Shown piece after piece: positions 43,548 through 53,120 of a stretch of DNA of 64,000 bases (positions within the stretch are counted from its first letter, which is position 1; every line of letters begins with the position of its first letter). The DNA comes from JANYHF01 sp963732765. GTDB taxonomy: Bacteria > Pseudomonadota > Alphaproteobacteria > Rhizobiales > Hyphomicrobiaceae. The stretch covers positions 186,001 through 250,000 of the forward strand of contig CAVTAS010000010.1 in assembly GCA_963732765.1 (NCBI GenBank), read 5' to 3'. Below the pieces are notes generated by a model that did not search any database, was not told where the DNA came from, and saw nothing but the letters and a program-made list of their open reading frames with translations. Position numbers and translations under genes: made by a program.

Positions 43548-44477
43548 TTACTTCGTATTGTGCAGTATAGTCTCAACCGCTGCCTGGTTTGGCAGCGGGG
43601 CCACCGCCCCATATCCTGTGGTCGCAAGCGCAGCCGCCGCGTTTGCGAACCGCCCGGCCTGGAAAGGATCGAGCCCTCGCGCCAGCGATGCCAGCAGCGC
43701 CCCGGCGAACGCATCGCCCGCCCCGGTGGCGTCGACAGACTGAACCTTGTGGGGAGCGATTCGCTCGCGGCGTTCGGGCGTCGCAATCAGCGCCCCGTCG
43801 GCACCCAGCGTCACGACGACGATCTCAGCCCCCAGCCCCAAGTAATGCCCGGCAACCGCCTCGGGATTGGCGATACCGAGCAAGATTTGCGCATCGTCGA
43901 TGGAGGTCTTCAGTACATGCGCCCGGTGTGCGGTGGCGTGGATCGCGGCGCGCGCCTCCTCGAGCGGCCACAGGCGCAGCCGCAGGTTGGTGTCGTAGGA
44001 GAGCTTCGCCCTCGCTTGGCTAGCAAACTCCACGGCCTGTCCCACCGTGTCGCGCGCGGTGTAGCTGATGGCCTGGCTGACTGCGGAAACATGCAGGAAC
44101 TTCGCGCCCGCAAATGCCGCTGCCGGGAAATCGGTGAAGGTCATGCAACTGGCGGCCGAGCCCCGGCGCAAATAGGTGAACTCGTGGCCATTGGGGCCGT
44201 GGTTGACGAAATAGACGGCGGTCGGTGCGGTGGCGTGGCGGCGGACAAAGGACGTATCCACCCCTTCGCGCTGCCAGAGATCCATGAAGGCATCGCCGAA
44301 GCGGTCCTGCCCAAGCAGCGTCAGATAGCGCGTGTTCGCACCAAGCCGGGCCGCTGCGATGATGGCGTTGGAGGTGTCGCCGCCGAACCCCTGGAGGTAG
44401 CGGCCGTCTGGCTGCTCGTTGAACTCGATCATGGGTTCGCCCAAGCTTACAATATGGGGGGCGACGATATCGGGCAT
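43548..44477 (-). CDS. kdgK: 2-keto-3-deoxygluconate kinase (PfkB family)
   Basis: This 309-residue sugar kinase has PfkB signature 1 (GGDTSNAIIAAARLGANTRY) and the C-terminal anion hole with catalytic Asp (DATGAGDAFAGALLA). LRLRLWPLEEAR and NEQPDGRYLQGFGGD are typical of KdgK. It phosphorylates KDG to KDPG. It is 10 bp downstream of eda, so KDG is phosphorylated and cleaved by adjacent genes. It ends the long leftward cluster of nucleoside genes but has no obvious functional link to them. Confidence 0.9.
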   Translation of the reverse strand: MPDIVAPHIVSLGEPMIEFNEQPDGRYLQGFGGDTSNAIIAAARLGANTRYLTLLGQDRFGDAFMDLWQREGVDTSFVRRHATAPTAVYFVNHGPNGHEFTYLRRGSAASCMTFTDFPAAAFAGAKFLHVSAVSQAISYTARDTVGQAVEFASQARAKLSYDTNLRLRLWPLEEARAAIHATAHRAHVLKTSIDDAQILLGIANPEAVAGHYLGLGAEIVVVTLGADGALIATPERRERIAPHKVQSVDATGAGDAFAGALLASLARGLDPFQAGRFANAAAALATTGYGAVAPLPNQAAVETILHNTK

Positions 44478-44486
44478 GGACTGACC

Positions 44487-45134
44487 TCAAACCGAGAGTG
44501 TTTCCGGACCGAGCGAGGCCAGAAGCTTCTTGGCCTTGGCGATAACACCAGCCTTGTCGTTGGCTTCCAGCGCCTTGGCCGGGGCGAGTTCGCTGCCGAG
44601 GCCGACGCAGAACGCTCCCGCAGCCAGATAGTCCACAGCCGTCTCAATGGTGACACCGCCGGTCGGCATGAGCAGCACGGACGGGAAGACGGCGCGGACC
44701 TGCCTCAGGAACTGCGGGCCGCCGACCGTCGCGGCCGGAAACACCTTGACCGCCGTCGCACCCGCACAATGCGCCCGCCAGATCTCGGACGGGTTGGCCG
44801 CGCCGATCATGACCGGAATGTCTGCGGATTTGGCCAGCTCGATGACGCCATCGACCCAGCAGGGAGTGACCAGGAACTGACTGCCGGCCAGAATGGCGAG
44901 CCGCGCGTCCTGCGCCGACAGGATGGTGCCGGCGCCGACGATAATGGCCTGGTTCTTGCGCAATTCGGCGATGCCGTCGAACACGCCGGGGGTGGTGAGG
45001 GTCATTTCAACGGCGCTCATGCCGGCTTCGGCGAGCCACAGCGCGGCGCGTTTGGCGGGATCAATGCTGCCGGCGCGGATCACGGGCACGACCTTGATGC
45101 GGGCGAATGTGGCCAGAATGTCAGTAGGCGTCAT
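44487..45134 (-). CDS. eda: KDPG/KHG aldolase
   Basis: This 215-residue class I aldolase cleaves KDPG to pyruvate and glyceraldehyde 3-phosphate. Motifs are VVPVIRAGSIDPA, the Glu-containing GMSAVEMTLTTPG, VGAGTILSAQDA, and the Schiff-base Lys in GATAVKVFPAATVGG, then PTGGV. The pair eda-kdgK indicates Entner-Doudoroff-type use of hexuronates or 2-keto-deoxy acids. A GGACAGTTTAC site is just upstream (45144-45162). Confidence 0.93.
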   Translation of the reverse strand: MTPTDILATFARIKVVPVIRAGSIDPAKRAALWLAEAGMSAVEMTLTTPGVFDGIAELRKNQAIIVGAGTILSAQDARLAILAGSQFLVTPCWVDGVIELAKSADIPVMIGAANPSEIWRAHCAGATAVKVFPAATVGGPQFLRQVRAVFPSVLLMPTGGVTIETAVDYLAAGAFCVGLGSELAPAKALEANDKAGVIAKAKKLLASLGPETLSV

Positions 45135-45143
45135 GTTGCACCT

Positions 45144-45162
45144 GTAAACGTGGACAGTTTAC
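45144..45162. repeat. GTAAAC-N7-GTTTAC site
   Basis: GTAAACGTGGACAGTTTAC is a short inverted repeat (GTAAAC and GTTTAC) sharing GGACAGTTTA with the longer element at 19251-19343. It lies between eda and the deoB stop. It may be a relic of the same element family. Confidence 0.55.
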
Positions 45163-46354
45163 CTACCATGCCACTCCATGCGCCAACGGAGCAATGCCGA
45201 GATGCCTGGCGATGCTCTGCCCGATATCGGCGAAGCTATCCCGGACACCGATCCAGCCGGGAGCAATCCCCGGACCGAACGCCAGCACCGGCACACACTC
45301 CCGGGTATGGTCGCTGCCGCGCCAGGTGGGATCGCAGCCGTGGTCGGCCGTGAGGATGGCGAGATCGCCCGGCTGCAGGACGGACGTCAAGCCCGGCAGC
45401 ATGGCGTCGAATTTTTCCAGCGCATCGGCATAGCCCGGCACATCGCGGCGGTGGCCGAACAGCATGTCGAAATCGACGAAGTTCGTGAAAGCGAGGCCTC
45501 CATCGGGCAGCGTTCGGACAGCTTCGAGAGTTGCGTCCATCAGGGCGGGGTGGCCGCTGGCCTTGACGATGGTGCCCGTCCCGCGGTGGGCGAAGATGTC
45601 GGCGATCTTGCCGATGGAGACGATGGCCCTGCCGGCCTCAGTGAGGCGGTCGAGCAATGTCGGCTCGGGCGGGGGCACGGAATAGTCGCGGCGGTTGGCA
45701 GTGCGCTGGAAGCTGGCGGGATCGGCGCCGACGAAGGGCCGGGCGATGACGCGGCCGATGTTGAGCGGATCTACCAGCACGCGGGCGACCTTGCACATCT
45801 CATAGAGGCGATCGAGGCCGAACGTGCCCTCGTGGGCCGCGATCTGCAGCACACTGTCGGCGGAGGTGTAGACGATGGGCTTTGCCGGTGCGCATGTGCT
45901 CGGCGCCCAGTTCTGCGATGATCTCAGTGCCCGAGGCGTGTTTGTTGCCGAGGAGGCCGGAAAGCTGGCAGCGCGCGATCAGGTCGTCCGTGAGCGACTT
46001 GGGGAAGCACGGCATAGTCTCGGGGAAATAGCCCCAAGCGAAGGTGACGGGGACGCCCGCGATCTCCCAATGGCCCGACGGCGTGTCCTTGCCGAGCGAG
46101 CGTTCGCGGGCTGCGCCCCATTGTCCGAGTGCTTCCCCGGAGGTCGCTCGTCCCGCAGCGAAGCCAAGACCCAAACGATCAAGGTTCGGCACACACAACG
46201 GGCCGGCCCGTAATCCCGCTCGGTCGCCGCGCCCATCAGCACAAGCCGCAAGGATGTGACCGTAGGTGCTCGACCCGGCGTCGCCATAGGCCTCTGCGTC
46301 CGGCGCTCCACCGATCCCGAAGGAGTCCATGACCATGAGAAAAGCGCGGCTCAT
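45163..46354 (-). CDS. deoB: Phosphopentomutase, split by a frameshift
   Basis: DeoB converts (deoxy)ribose 1-phosphate to the 5-phosphate. The first frame starts MSRAFLMVMDSFGIGGAPDA (metal-binding Asp) and continues through LGKDTPSGHWEIAGVP to ELGAEHMRTGK. The expected PIVYTSADSVLQIAAHEGTF is in the next frame, then ANRRDYSVPPPEPTLLDRL, TNFVDFDMLFGHRRD and ILTADHGCDPT (metal site). One extra base next to AAAGCCC (about 45880) explains the break. The rejoined protein (about 396 residues) is normal. deoA lies upstream with a repeat element between them. Confidence 0.92.
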
Positions 46355-46386
46355 GCGAAGTAACCTCGCACCAATCCGCCAAGCTC

Positions 46387-46510
46387 CGCCCCCCACCGCG
46401 GCCCTCCCCACAAGGGGGAGGGAGAAGAACAGCGCGTGTGATCCACTCCTGCTTCAACGCGGGAAGACGGCTCCCTCCCCCTTGACGGGGAAGGGTTGGG
46501 GTGGGGGTGA
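46387..46510. repeat. Inverted-repeat element of the CCCCACCCC family
   Basis: The left arm CCCTCCCCACAAGGGGGAGG (46402 on) mirrors the right arm CCCTCCCCCTTGACGGGGAAGG region (46471-46510). This is a diverged copy of the element after pheS (4812-4966). It separates deoB from deoA. Confidence 0.75.
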
Positions 46511-46574
46511 AGGTCTGGGACCGGACGGTTCGGCCTTTGGCCAAATCGCAGATCCGATGTTTGCGCACTCGGTC

Positions 46575-47898
46575 TCATTGCGTCGCCTTGATGCGTGCCC
46601 GGACTGGCTTGCCCACCTCGGGTGCCGCACCGAGCTTATACGCCGCGCGCACCTCGGCGGCCACCGCTTCGGCTGCCGTCTTACTGCGGGCATGCACAAC
46701 GCAGAGCGGCGTCGATTTGTCGACCTTGGTTCCCTTGCCGGCCAATCCCGTCAAACCCACGGCGTGATCGATGGCATCGGTCGGTACGCGCCGTCCGCCG
46801 CCCAGAGTGATGACGGCGATGCCGAGCGCGCGGGTATCGATGGCGGCCACCGTCCCCGAGCGCTCGGCGAACACATCAAGTTTCACCGGTGCGGCGGCGA
46901 GATGCTTGCCGGCCCGCTCGACGAAGTCCTTCGGTCCGCCCAGTTCCGCAACCATGCGGGAAAATTGCTCCGTTGCCGCACCGCTATCCAAAATGATTTG
47001 CAGCGCTTTGCGTCCGTTAGCCACCGAACTGGTTAGACCGTTGTTGGCCAGCAGCTCTGCCCCTAGTGCCAACGTCACCTCGTGTAGCCTGGGGTCGCGG
47101 TGCTTGCCGGTGAGATAATCCACCGCGTTCATCACCTCCACGGCGTTGCCCGCAGCAGACGCTAGCGGCTCGTCCATATCCGTGATCAGCGCCGTCGTCT
47201 TCAACCCCGCCCCGTTCGCCACATCCACGAGGGTCCGGGCCAGGGCTCGCGCGTCAGACTCCTTGGCCATGAAGGCGCCCGAGCCGGTTTTCACGTCCAT
47301 CACCAGCCCGTCGAGGCCGGCGGCGAGTTTCTTCGATGAGGATCGAGGCCGTGATCAGCGGGATCGATTCCACCGTCGCGGTCACGTCGCGGATGGCGTA
47401 GAGGCGCTTGTCGGCGGGCGCCAGGTCCGGCGTCTGGCCGATGATGGCGCAGCCGGCGCGTTCCACGGTGCGCTCGAACAGCGCGATGTCGGGCTGCGCG
47501 TTGTAGCCGGGAATGGCCTCCAGCTTGTCGAGCGTGCCGCCGGTATGGCCGAGGCCGCGCCCCGAGATCATCGGCACGCAGGCCCCGCAAGCCGCCAACA
47601 TCGGGGCGAGCATGAGCGAGACGTTGTCGCCGACCCCGCCGGTCGAATGCTTGTCCAGGATCGGGCCCTTGAAGCGCTTTTTGGGCCATTTCAGCACGCG
47701 GCCACTATCGCGCATGGCCAGCGTCAAGCCCACCCGTTCGTCCGTGGACATGCCATTGAAGAACACGGCCATGGCGAAGGCCGCGGCCTGGCCCTCGCTG
47801 ACGGCGCCCGAGGTGAGCCCGGCGATGAGGAAGGCGATTTCGGCGCGGGAGAGGGCGTGGCCGTCGCGCTTGGTGCGGATGATTTCTTGGGCGAGCAT
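46575..47898 (-). CDS. deoA: Thymidine phosphorylase, split by a frameshift
   Basis: DeoA cleaves thymidine/deoxyuridine to base plus deoxyribose 1-phosphate. The first frame begins MLAQEIIRTKRDGHALSRAE and includes the phosphate loop LDKHSTGGVGDNVSLMLAPM, and ends SIPLITASIL. The expected SKKLAAGLDGLVMDVKTGSG is in the next frame, then YKLGAAPEVGKPVRARIK. Skipping one base (position 47337) restores it. The rejoined length (about 440 residues) fits. It follows pnp in the same direction. Confidence 0.92.
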
Positions 47899-47937
47899 GG
47901 GGTTTCGATGGACCTTTATGCAGAGTTTTGAAGTTTT

Positions 47938-48084
47938 GTCATCCCGGCGAAGGCCGGGACCTGTCCAAGTTCATATTTGGCGCGGTGGTTCAAGATGCTG
48001 TTAGCCCCGTGAGCAGCGGGGCTGGATTATCTTCTGTGCCTGTTCCGCACCTTGGGCAGGTCCCGGCCTTCGCCGGGATGACGA
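47938..48084. repeat. Paired palindromic repeats between deoA and pnp
   Basis: GTCATCCCGGCGAAGGCCGG (47938 on) and its inverted partner TCCCGGCCTTCGCCGGGATG (48061-48080) are mirror copies separated by about 95 bp. They belong to the same family and have the same geometry as 31582-31730 and 14104-14220. Confidence 0.87.
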
Positions 48085-48108
48085 GTGACAGGCGGGCTGT
48101 GCATGTGA

Positions 48109-48903
48109 TCAGAGATCCTTCACAAACCGGGCAATGAGCTTCGCCATATTGGCAGTGGCCTTCGCCCCCTCGCGCTTGGTCTCCTCGTGGCTGGGTGACG
48201 CGCCGCCGATCCCCGCGCCCAAATTGGTGATGACCGACAGCGCCGCCACCGTCAGCCCGAAGCGGCGGGCCAGGATCGTCTCGGGCGCCGTCGACATGCC
48301 GACGGCGTGGGCGCCCATGATCGCGGCCATGCGGATCTCGGCCGGCGTCTCGAACATCGGGCCGGAGAACCAGGCGTAGACGCCTTCGGAGAGCGTCACG
48401 CCCTCGGCCTTGGCGGCGGCGCGCAATTTGTCGGCCAGCGCGGCGTCGTAGGCGTTGGTGAGGCTGACGAAGCGGTGGTCGCCGGTCTCGCCGAACAGCG
48501 GGCTCATGCCAGCGAGGTTGATATGATCCGTGATCAGCATGATCGAGCCGGGGCCGACGCTCGGGCGCAGCGAGCCGGCGGCATTGGTGAGCAGCACGCG
48601 CTTGATCCCGCAATGGGCTAACGCCTCGATGACCGGGCGCATGGCGGCGGCGTCGCCATGTTCGTAGGCGTGGGCGCGGCCCCTCAGCATCAGCACGGGG
48701 CGGCCTGCGAGCGTGCCGGTGACCAGTTCGCCCGCATGGCCCGAGACGGACGGGACGGGGAAGCCGGGCAGCTCCTTGTATGAGAGCCTGCGTGGGCTGA
48801 CGATGGCGTCGGCGAGGCCGCCGAGGCTGGAGCCGAGCACGATCGCCAGCTCCGGGATTGTGCCGGCGAGATGCTCGGCGAGGCGGTTGGCGGCGGGGGT
48901 CAT
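48109..48903 (-). CDS. Purine-nucleoside phosphorylase (trimeric type)
   Basis: This 264-residue protein of the PNP/XapA type converts purine nucleosides plus phosphate to base and ribose 1-phosphate. Motifs are LAIVLGSSLGGLAD, GHAGELVTG, MLRGRAHAYEHGD (the R-x-H-x-Y-E phosphate/ribose site), LLTNAAGSLRP and FSGPMFETPAEIRM. The Met at 48903 gives the family start (MTPAANRLAEHLAG). It lies between deoA and cdd in the nucleoside cluster. Confidence 0.93.
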   Translation of the reverse strand: MTPAANRLAEHLAGTIPELAIVLGSSLGGLADAIVSPRRLSYKELPGFPVPSVSGHAGELVTGTLAGRPVLMLRGRAHAYEHGDAAAMRPVIEALAHCGIKRVLLTNAAGSLRPSVGPGSIMLITDHINLAGMSPLFGETGDHRFVSLTNAYDAALADKLRAAAKAEGVTLSEGVYAWFSGPMFETPAEIRMAAIMGAHAVGMSTAPETILARRFGLTVAALSVITNLGAGIGGASPSHEETKREGAKATANMAKLIARFVKDL

Positions 48904-48940
48904 GGGTGGCTCACAGTAAGGTGGAGACCGGTGGTTGTTG

Positions 48941-49010
48941 GTAGGGGCGGCTTGCGGCCGCCCTCTCACAACGGACTCGCTGGACGAGGGCGGCCGCAAG
49001 CCGCCCCTAC
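48941..49010. repeat. Perfect 25-bp inverted repeat (GTAGGGGCGGCTTGCGGCCG)
   Basis: GTAGGGGCGGCTTGCGGCCG plus CCCTC (48941-48965) is followed 20 bp later by its exact reverse complement (48986-49010). A related copy lies at 63310-63376. It fills most of the gap between pnp and cdd and would fold into a very strong hairpin. Confidence 0.88.
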
Positions 49011-49014
49011 GAAA

Positions 49015-49431
49015 CTACGACCGGTTCTCCACCGCAAGATGTTCGGGGCCGAAGGAGGCGGGCAACAGTTCCTCCAGCGTGAAGGTCCGGCGGAGTGTTC
49101 CGTGGTCGTCGCAGATGTGGATCGGCAACTCAGGCGGGCCAAATTCGCGCAGGCGCTGGCGGCAGCCGCCGCAAGGCGTGACCAATCCGGCGCCCGCCCC
49201 GACCACGGCAGCTTCCACGATCCGGCGACCACCCGCCATCACCATGGCGGCGAGCGCGCTGGCCTCGGCGCAGTTGCCGATGGGATAGGCGGCGTTCTCC
49301 ACATTGCATCCGGCGTGTATGCGTCCGTGCTCGTCGCGCACCGCCGCGCCGACCGAGAAGCGCGAATAGGGGGCATACGCCCGCCCATAGGCAGCGACGG
49401 CGGCGGCGATCAGATCGTCGGGGGCGGGCAT
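49015..49431 (-). CDS. cdd: Cytidine deaminase
   Basis: This 138-residue tetrameric-type deaminase converts cytidine to uridine. Zinc ligands and catalytic Glu are seen in GNCAEASALAAMVMAG (C-x-E) and TPCGGCRQRLREF (P-C-x-x-C), and CNVENAAYPIG binds ribose. The ATG at 49431 overlaps the upstream permease stop by one base (TGATG), showing translational coupling to the importer. Confidence 0.95.
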   Translation of the reverse strand: MPAPDDLIAAAVAAYGRAYAPYSRFSVGAAVRDEHGRIHAGCNVENAAYPIGNCAEASALAAMVMAGGRRIVEAAVVGAGAGLVTPCGGCRQRLREFGPPELPIHICDDHGTLRRTFTLEELLPASFGPEHLAVENRS

Positions 49432-50402
49432 CAGCGCTCCTTCACGTAGGGCACGCCGCCGGCCTTGGGAGGGATGGCGCGGCCGATGAAGCCGGCGAGC
49501 ATGGCCACGGTCAGGATATAGGGCACGGCCTGCATCAGCGGGACCGGCAACACACCTAAGCCGGGGATAGGCTGGCCCTGCAACCGGATCGAGACGGCGT
49601 CGAGCAGTCCGAACAGCAGGCAGGCCCACATGGCCGGAACCGGCTTCCATTTGGCGAACACCAGCGCGGCGAGCGCGATGAACCCCTTGCCCGCCGTCAT
49701 CGAGCGCGAAAACCCGGCGCTCTGGGCGATCGACAAATAGGCGCCCGCGAATCCGCAGAGCACGCCGCAACAGACCACCGCGGCGTAGCGCATTCCGTTC
49801 ACGGATATTCCCGCCGTATCGGCGGCGGCGGGATTCTCGCCGACCGCGCGCAGGCGCAGGCCGAAACGGGAGCGGAACATCACCCACCAGGTGATCGGCA
49901 CCATCAGGAAAGCGAAGTAGACGAGGAGGCTATGGCCGGAGATGACCTGGGAATAGATCTGCCCAAGGATTGGCACGGAACGAACGGCTTCCGCGCCCGG
50001 CAGACCGATTTCCAGAAATCGCTCCTCGGGCGCCAGCTGCGGCGTCTGCCCGCCCTGGCTGAACCAGAAGGCGCCGAGCTGCGCGGTTAGGCCCAGAGTG
50101 ATGATGTTGACGGCGACGCCGGACACGATCTGGTCGCCGCGGTGGGTGATCACGGCAAAGCCGTGCAGCAGCGCGAAGGCGACCGAGGCGCCGACGGCCG
50201 CGAGCAGTCCTGCCCAAGGCGAGTGGAAGACCGAGGCCGCAGCACCGGCGGCGAAGGCGGCGGCCAGCATCTTGCCTTCCAGGCCGATGTCGAACACGCC
50301 CGAGCGCTCGGAATAGAGCCCGGCCAGGCACGCGAACAGCAGCGGGATCGAGAGCCGGATGGTGGACGCCAGGATTTGCGCGATGGTGTCGAGGTATTCC
50401 AT
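49431..50402 (-). CDS. Nucleoside ABC transporter permease (second)
   Basis: This 323-residue integral membrane permease of the BMP-type importer family (YufQ/NupC-like) starts MEYLDTIAQILASTIRLSIP and contains ERSGVFDIGLEGKMLAAAFA, the family signature, and about eight to ten hydrophobic segments. It ends GGVPYVKER. It begins 5 bp after the first permease and is coupled to cdd. It is expected to pair with the first permease for purine/pyrimidine nucleoside import. Confidence 0.92.
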   Translation of the reverse strand: MEYLDTIAQILASTIRLSIPLLFACLAGLYSERSGVFDIGLEGKMLAAAFAAGAAASVFHSPWAGLLAAVGASVAFALLHGFAVITHRGDQIVSGVAVNIITLGLTAQLGAFWFSQGGQTPQLAPEERFLEIGLPGAEAVRSVPILGQIYSQVISGHSLLVYFAFLMVPITWWVMFRSRFGLRLRAVGENPAAADTAGISVNGMRYAAVVCCGVLCGFAGAYLSIAQSAGFSRSMTAGKGFIALAALVFAKWKPVPAMWACLLFGLLDAVSIRLQGQPIPGLGVLPVPLMQAVPYILTVAMLAGFIGRAIPPKAGGVPYVKER

Positions 50403-50406
50403 CTGC

Positions 50407-51526
50407 TCACGCCTCCTGCGCCACGAGAGCCACCGGACGTCCCGCGAACACCCTTGCCAGGCTCGGTCGGAACATGTGTTCCAGCGCGCCGGCCGTCAGG
50501 ATCACCAGGCCCTGCACCAGCACGATCATGTCGCTGGTGATGCTCGGCTTCTCGAAGGCCAGTTCCGTGCCGCCCTGGTAGAGCGCGCCGAACAGCACAG
50601 CGGCAATGATGATGCCCAGCGACCGCGAGCGGCCCATCAGCGCTACGGCTATGCCAACGAAGCCGTAGCCAGCGGTGAACTCCAGCGCGAGATGGTTCTG
50701 CGAGCCCATCACCTCGTTCAGCGCCATGAAGCCGCCGAGCGCGCCGGAAATCATCAGCGCAACGACGGTCAGCCAGGTGATGTTCATGCCGGCGTATCTG
50801 GCGGCGTCGGGGCTTGCTCCCAGCGTGCGCAGCTCGTAGCCGAGCCGGGTGCGCCAGATCAGGACCCAGACTGCAGCGGCACAAATCAGCGCCCAGACGA
50901 AGGCGAGATTGAGCGGTGACTGGCCGATGGGAAGGCCGATGGCGGCGAACACCTCCTGGAACAACGGCAGGCGTGCGTGCTCGACGAAGGTGCGGGTCTG
51001 CGGCGCCATCTCGCCGGCCGGCTTCAAGAACGCCGCCGAGCAGGTAGATCATCAGCGCCGAGGCGATGAAGTTGAACATGATCGTCGTAATGACGAGGTG
51101 GCTGCCGCGCTTGGCCTGCAGGATTGCGGGGATGAAGGCCCAGGCCGCGCCGAACACAGCCGACAGGACAATGGCGGCCAGGATGATCAGCGGCTGCGGC
51201 AGGAACTCGAGGCTGAGCGAAGCGATCGCCACGCCCAGTCCCGCGACATAGGCCTGCCCCTCGACGCCGATGTTGAACAGGCCGGCATGGAAGGCGACGG
51301 CGAAGGCCAGCCCTGAGAAGATGAAGTTGGTGGCGTAAAAGAGGGTGTAGCCAAGCCCAGCGCTGGTGCCGAACGCGCCGGTCAACATGATCTGCACACA
51401 CTCGACAGGCGATTCGCCGAGCGCCAGCAGCACCAAGCCCGAGACCAGGAATGCCAGGGCGAGGTTGAGGATCGGCAGGACCAGGACATCGGCCCACCAG
51501 GGCAGTTCGCCAGCGCGCGCACTCAT
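50407..51526 (-). CDS. Nucleoside ABC transporter permease (first), split by a frameshift
   Basis: This protein of about 372 residues (YufP/NupB-like) starts MSARAGELPWWADVLVLPIL in the first frame and includes FHAGLFNIGVEGQAYVAGLG. After LMIYLLGGVL, the expected KPAGEMAPQTRTFVEHARLP lies in the next frame, ending LARVFAGRPVALVAQEA. A single extra base at about 51025 (GTTCTTGAAGCC) explains it. Its ATG overlaps the ATPase stop by 4 bp (51523-51526). Confidence 0.9.
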
Positions 51527-53070
51527 GCCACTGCCTCCGGCTGGCGCGTGTCGCCGGTGACGCCGGCCATCAGCAGGCCCAGCTCCTGCTCGTCGGACTG
51601 CGGTGAGCGCTCGCCCACGATGCGGCCGTCGAACATCACCAGCACGCGGTCGGCCAGGCTGCGGATTTCGTCCAGCTCGACCGACACCAGCAGGATGGCC
51701 TTGCCGGCGTCGCGCATGGCTATCAGCCGCTTGTGGATGAACTCGATGGCGCCGATATCGACGCCGCGCGTAGGCTGGCCGACGATCATGATCTTGGGAT
51801 CGCGCTCCATCTCGCGGGCCAGCACGAGTTTCTGCTGGTTGCCGCCGGAGAACAAGGATGCGCGCAGATTGGCATCGTGCGGGCGGACATCGAAGGCGGT
51901 CATGTTGGCGTCGCAGTTGGCTTCGACGGCGGCGCGGTCGATCAGGCCGCGCGGGGAAAATCGCGGGTCGTCCTGATAGCCAAGGATGGCGTTCTCGGAG
52001 GCGGCGAACGGCATCACAAGTCCCATGCGGTGCCGGTCCTCGGGAACGTGCGCAAACCGGGCATGGCGAAGCATCGCGGGATCGGTGCGTGAGACCGGCT
52101 GGCCGTCGATGAAAATCTCGCCGCCGGTCCGCGGACGGATGCCAGCCAGTACTTCCAGCAATTCGCTCTGACCGTTGCCCGCGACCCCGGCGATGCCGAC
52201 GATCTCGCCCTGGCGCACGGTGAAGCTGACATCGCGCAGCCGCGTCACTTTGCGATCGTCGGCGGCCGACAATCCGCGCACCTCAAGGGCGACGGGGCCT
52301 GGGGCGTGCGCGCCCTTGTTCACCTTCAAGAGCACCTTACGGCCGACCATCAACTCGGCCAGCGCTTGCGGCGTGGTCTCCTTGGTGGTCAGCGTGCCGA
52401 CCATTTCACCGCGCCGCATCACCGAGACTTTGTCCGTGATGGCCATGATCTCGCGCAGCTTGTGCGTGATCAGAATGATGGTCTTGCCCTGCGAGCGCAG
52501 CTGGGCCAGCACGCGGAACAGGTGGTCGGCCTCGCTGGGCGTCAGCACTCCGGTAGGCTCGTCGAGGATCAGCACCTCGGCGCCGCGATAAAGGGCTTTG
52601 AGGATTTCGACGCGTTGCTGCACGCCAACCGGAAGTTCGGCCACCGGCGTGTCAAGCGGGACGCTCATATTGTAGGCTTTGCCGAGCTCTTCGAGAGCCT
52701 TGCGGGCAGCGTCCAGCCCCTTGCTCAGCCGCGCTCCGCCCTCGGCGCCGAGCACGACGTTTTCCAGCACCGTGAAGGGTTCAACCAACATGAAATGCTG
52801 GTGCACCATGCCGATACCGGCAGCAATGGCGTCGCTTGGCCGGGCGATCTTGCGCTCGGCGCCGTTGACAAAAATCTGTCCGGAGTCTGCCTGATAGAAG
52901 CCGTAGAGGATCGACATCAGTGTCGACTTGCCTGCGCCATTCTCGCCCACGATGCCGTGGATGGTGCCGGGCTGGATGGCCAGCGATATGGCCTTGTTGG
53001 CATGCACAGCGCCAAAGCGCTTGTCGATGCTCTTGAGTTCGATGGCCGCAGCAGGCACAGGATCGCTCAT
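51523..53070 (-). CDS. Nucleoside ABC transporter ATP-binding protein (two ABC domains)
   Basis: This 515-residue protein has tandem ABC domains as in ribose/BMP-type importers (YufO/NupA). Domain 1 has Walker A GENGAGKST and Walker B ILDEPTGVLTP. Domain 2 (about residues 260-510) has GVAGNGQSELL in place of Walker A and FSGGNQQKLVLARE as signature. The degenerate second site is typical of this class. It follows the bmp gene by 50 bp and overlaps the permease start, giving a tight operon. Confidence 0.94.
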   Translation of the reverse strand: MSDPVPAAAIELKSIDKRFGAVHANKAISLAIQPGTIHGIVGENGAGKSTLMSILYGFYQADSGQIFVNGAERKIARPSDAIAAGIGMVHQHFMLVEPFTVLENVVLGAEGGARLSKGLDAARKALEELGKAYNMSVPLDTPVAELPVGVQQRVEILKALYRGAEVLILDEPTGVLTPSEADHLFRVLAQLRSQGKTIILITHKLREIMAITDKVSVMRRGEMVGTLTTKETTPQALAELMVGRKVLLKVNKGAHAPGPVALEVRGLSAADDRKVTRLRDVSFTVRQGEIVGIAGVAGNGQSELLEVLAGIRPRTGGEIFIDGQPVSRTDPAMLRHARFAHVPEDRHRMGLVMPFAASENAILGYQDDPRFSPRGLIDRAAVEANCDANMTAFDVRPHDANLRASLFSGGNQQKLVLAREMERDPKIMIVGQPTRGVDIGAIEFIHKRLIAMRDAGKAILLVSVELDEIRSLADRVLVMFDGRIVGERSPQSDEQELGLLMAGVTGDTRQPEAVA

Positions 53071-53120
53071 GCTACGGCCACCAAAATTCCGCCTGTCAAA
53101 TTACTGAGTTACCGCCAAAA

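Noticed and set aside
43560..45353. Long open frame on the plus strand (about 597 codons).
   Set aside because: It is a shadow of kdgK and eda on the opposite strand; its translation shows no family motif.
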